Below, piece after piece: positions 62,826-64,000 of a DNA stretch of 64,000 nucleotides. Position numbers and translations under genes: made by a program. Location of the stretch: the NCBI RefSeq assembly GCF_000220395.1, contig NW_004086444.1, positions 202,412 through 266,411 of the forward strand, read 5' to 3'. The first letter of the stretch is position 1, and each line of letters starts with the position of its first letter. The stretch is from Ichthyophthirius multifiliis. Taxonomy: Eukaryota; Ciliophora; Oligohymenophorea; Hymenostomatida. The notes under the pieces were generated by a model. The model worked only from the letters and a program-made list of their open reading frames with translations. It made no database searches and was not told the origin of the DNA.

Positions 62826-64000
62826 ATGGGTCCTAAAAAAATATAACTATAATAAAAGAATAATTTAATATTAAATAAATAATATAATTATAAATCAACA
62901 TCATTTATTCCTTAAATAGTATTTTAAAAAGATAAAAATAATAATTTTCCAAAACTAGTTAGATAACCAAAATAAAAATAAAATCTTTCAATACCGAAAT
63001 TTTCAACAGAAGAAAATATTAAAATGGTATAAAAAGGTATTTTTTATATGTTTTATATAAAACATAAATAATAGAATTTAAACAAAATAAATTATTTTAT
63101 AAAAAAAGTTTATACTCCAAATTAATCATAAAAATATAATAAATCAATCAAAAAAAGCATTTCTTAAAAAAGTACTAGAAAACTTACAAATTAATCATCA
63201 TATTCAAATAATAATGAAAAATCAATATTAAATAGAAGTAATAGTTCGAGAATATCGGCAAAATAAACTGTAAGAATTATAAATGATACAAGCTTTTCCA
63301 GTGATAAAAAGTATTTTTTTTTTAAAAAAAAATATAAAATGGAGAATAAATTTTTAATTTTTTTTCATTTTTAATTTATTAAACTAATATATTTTTTTTT
63401 AGAAAAGAAAATTTAAGTAATCTTAAAAAATTAGTAAATTATAATTTGTATAAGAGCCAAAATTCAGTGGTAATAGATATTTTAGTTTATAAAATAATAA
63501 AAAATATAAAATAAAAAAGTAAACTAGGTAAAAATATTATGATTAAAACAGATAAAATTAAATTTCAAAGCATTATTAAGAAAATAAATAAAAACCATTA
63601 TTATAATAAGCTAAGGAGCTTTCTAAAAATAGTAATATTAGACTTTTTCCTCAACCCAAAATTTCAAAATTTCCTTAATTAGTTGAAATAAATGGCAATT
63701 CAATTAATATAAAATAATGTTAACCAGTAAGACAAATAACAAATTAATCTTAAAGCTAATAAAATAATAAATTTAATTTTGTATAAAAAATAAAATAAAA
63801 TAAAATAAAATAAATATATATATATAAAAAATAAAAATAGCAATTTAAAATTGGTAATAAATCAGTAGCAATAAAAAATAATAAGATTATAAAATAAGAT
63901 GAGTAACCAAGATACGCATATAAAAAAAGTAAATAAAAAACATATAGACTTAACTAAAGTAAAGTGTAAATAAAGAAAAAAAAGATAAAAAACAAAATTG
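62826..64000 (+). CDS. Basic Q/N/S-rich hypothetical protein (3' truncated)
   Basis: ATG 62826 opens MGPKKIQLQQKNNLILNKQY. Introns near 63036-63073, 63309-63401 and 63780-63839 have GT...AG ends and preserve a Ser/Asn/Lys/Gln-rich frame (RKLTNQSSYSNNNEKSILNR; RLFPQPKISKFPQLVEINGN). The frame is still open at the window end. No signal peptide, membrane helix or known domain is visible. The composition suggests a disordered, positively charged protein, perhaps cytoskeletal or nucleic-acid associated, but this is a guess from composition only. Confidence 0.55.

Noticed and set aside
1-64000. Search for CRISPR arrays, LTRs, terminal inverted repeats, reverse transcriptase, integrase or capsid motifs, telomeric repeats and micronuclear internal eliminated sequences
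   Set aside because: None recognised. The only long direct repeat is the 324/321-base tandem unit inside a host gene, and no C4A2 or C4A3 telomere repeat is present.

Overview
The window reads as macronuclear DNA of an oligohymenophorean ciliate. Base composition is extremely AT-rich (by eye roughly 85 percent A+T). Long reading frames appear only when TAA and TAG are read as glutamine and TGA is kept as the sole stop. Introns are short (about 25 to 230 bases), AT-rich and of the GT...AG type. The composition and the apparent homopolymer errors fit Ichthyophthirius multifiliis better than Tetrahymena, but this assignment is inference. Standard-code frames are almost all fragments or shadows of ciliate-code genes.

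Layout, left to right. 1-5690 (+): 3' part of a TmcB-like multi-pass PAS protein. 6109-8354 (-): Xaa-Pro aminopeptidase (M24B) with all metal ligands. 8740-9555 (+): membrane-anchored or secreted phospholipase A2-like protein. 9682-26047 (-): a giant HECT ubiquitin ligase (HECTD4-like, about 5,000 residues) filling a quarter of the window. 26750-28756 (+): an RNA-binding protein with two hnRNP F/H-type RRMs and an N-terminal region resembling ESRP/Fusilli. 29144-31887 (+): a membrane protein resembling a degenerate histidine kinase. 32157-38243 (+): a second TmcB-like protein carrying a 324/321-base tandem duplication that looks like an assembly artefact. 38307-41814 (-): a canonical hybrid histidine kinase. 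42530-45934 (-): an insulysin-like M16 metalloprotease. 46987-47656 (+) and 48544-49524 (-): a coiled-coil protein and a four-helix membrane protein, both unrecognised. 50490-50879 (+): a small basic ORF, tentative. 52157-52228 (-): tRNA-Asp(GTC). 52353-54433 (-) and 54813-56023 (-): two unrecognised ciliate proteins. 57990-58800 (+): a relic of a potassium channel, upstream of the intact cyclic-nucleotide-binding potassium channel at 59087-62616 (+). 62826-64000 (+): 5' part of a basic low-complexity protein.

There is no operon logic; genes are independently oriented. The recurring theme is environmental sensing and signalling: two TmcB/PAS proteins, one genuine and one degenerate histidine kinase, and a CNBD potassium channel. 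Protein turnover is represented by the HECT ligase, M24B and M16 peptidases. No mobile element, virus-like element, CRISPR array or prokaryotic-type cluster was seen. I did not find a clearly new multi-gene system. The most notable items are the giant HECT gene, the ESRP-like architecture, the degenerate kinase, the channel relic and the artefactual duplication.
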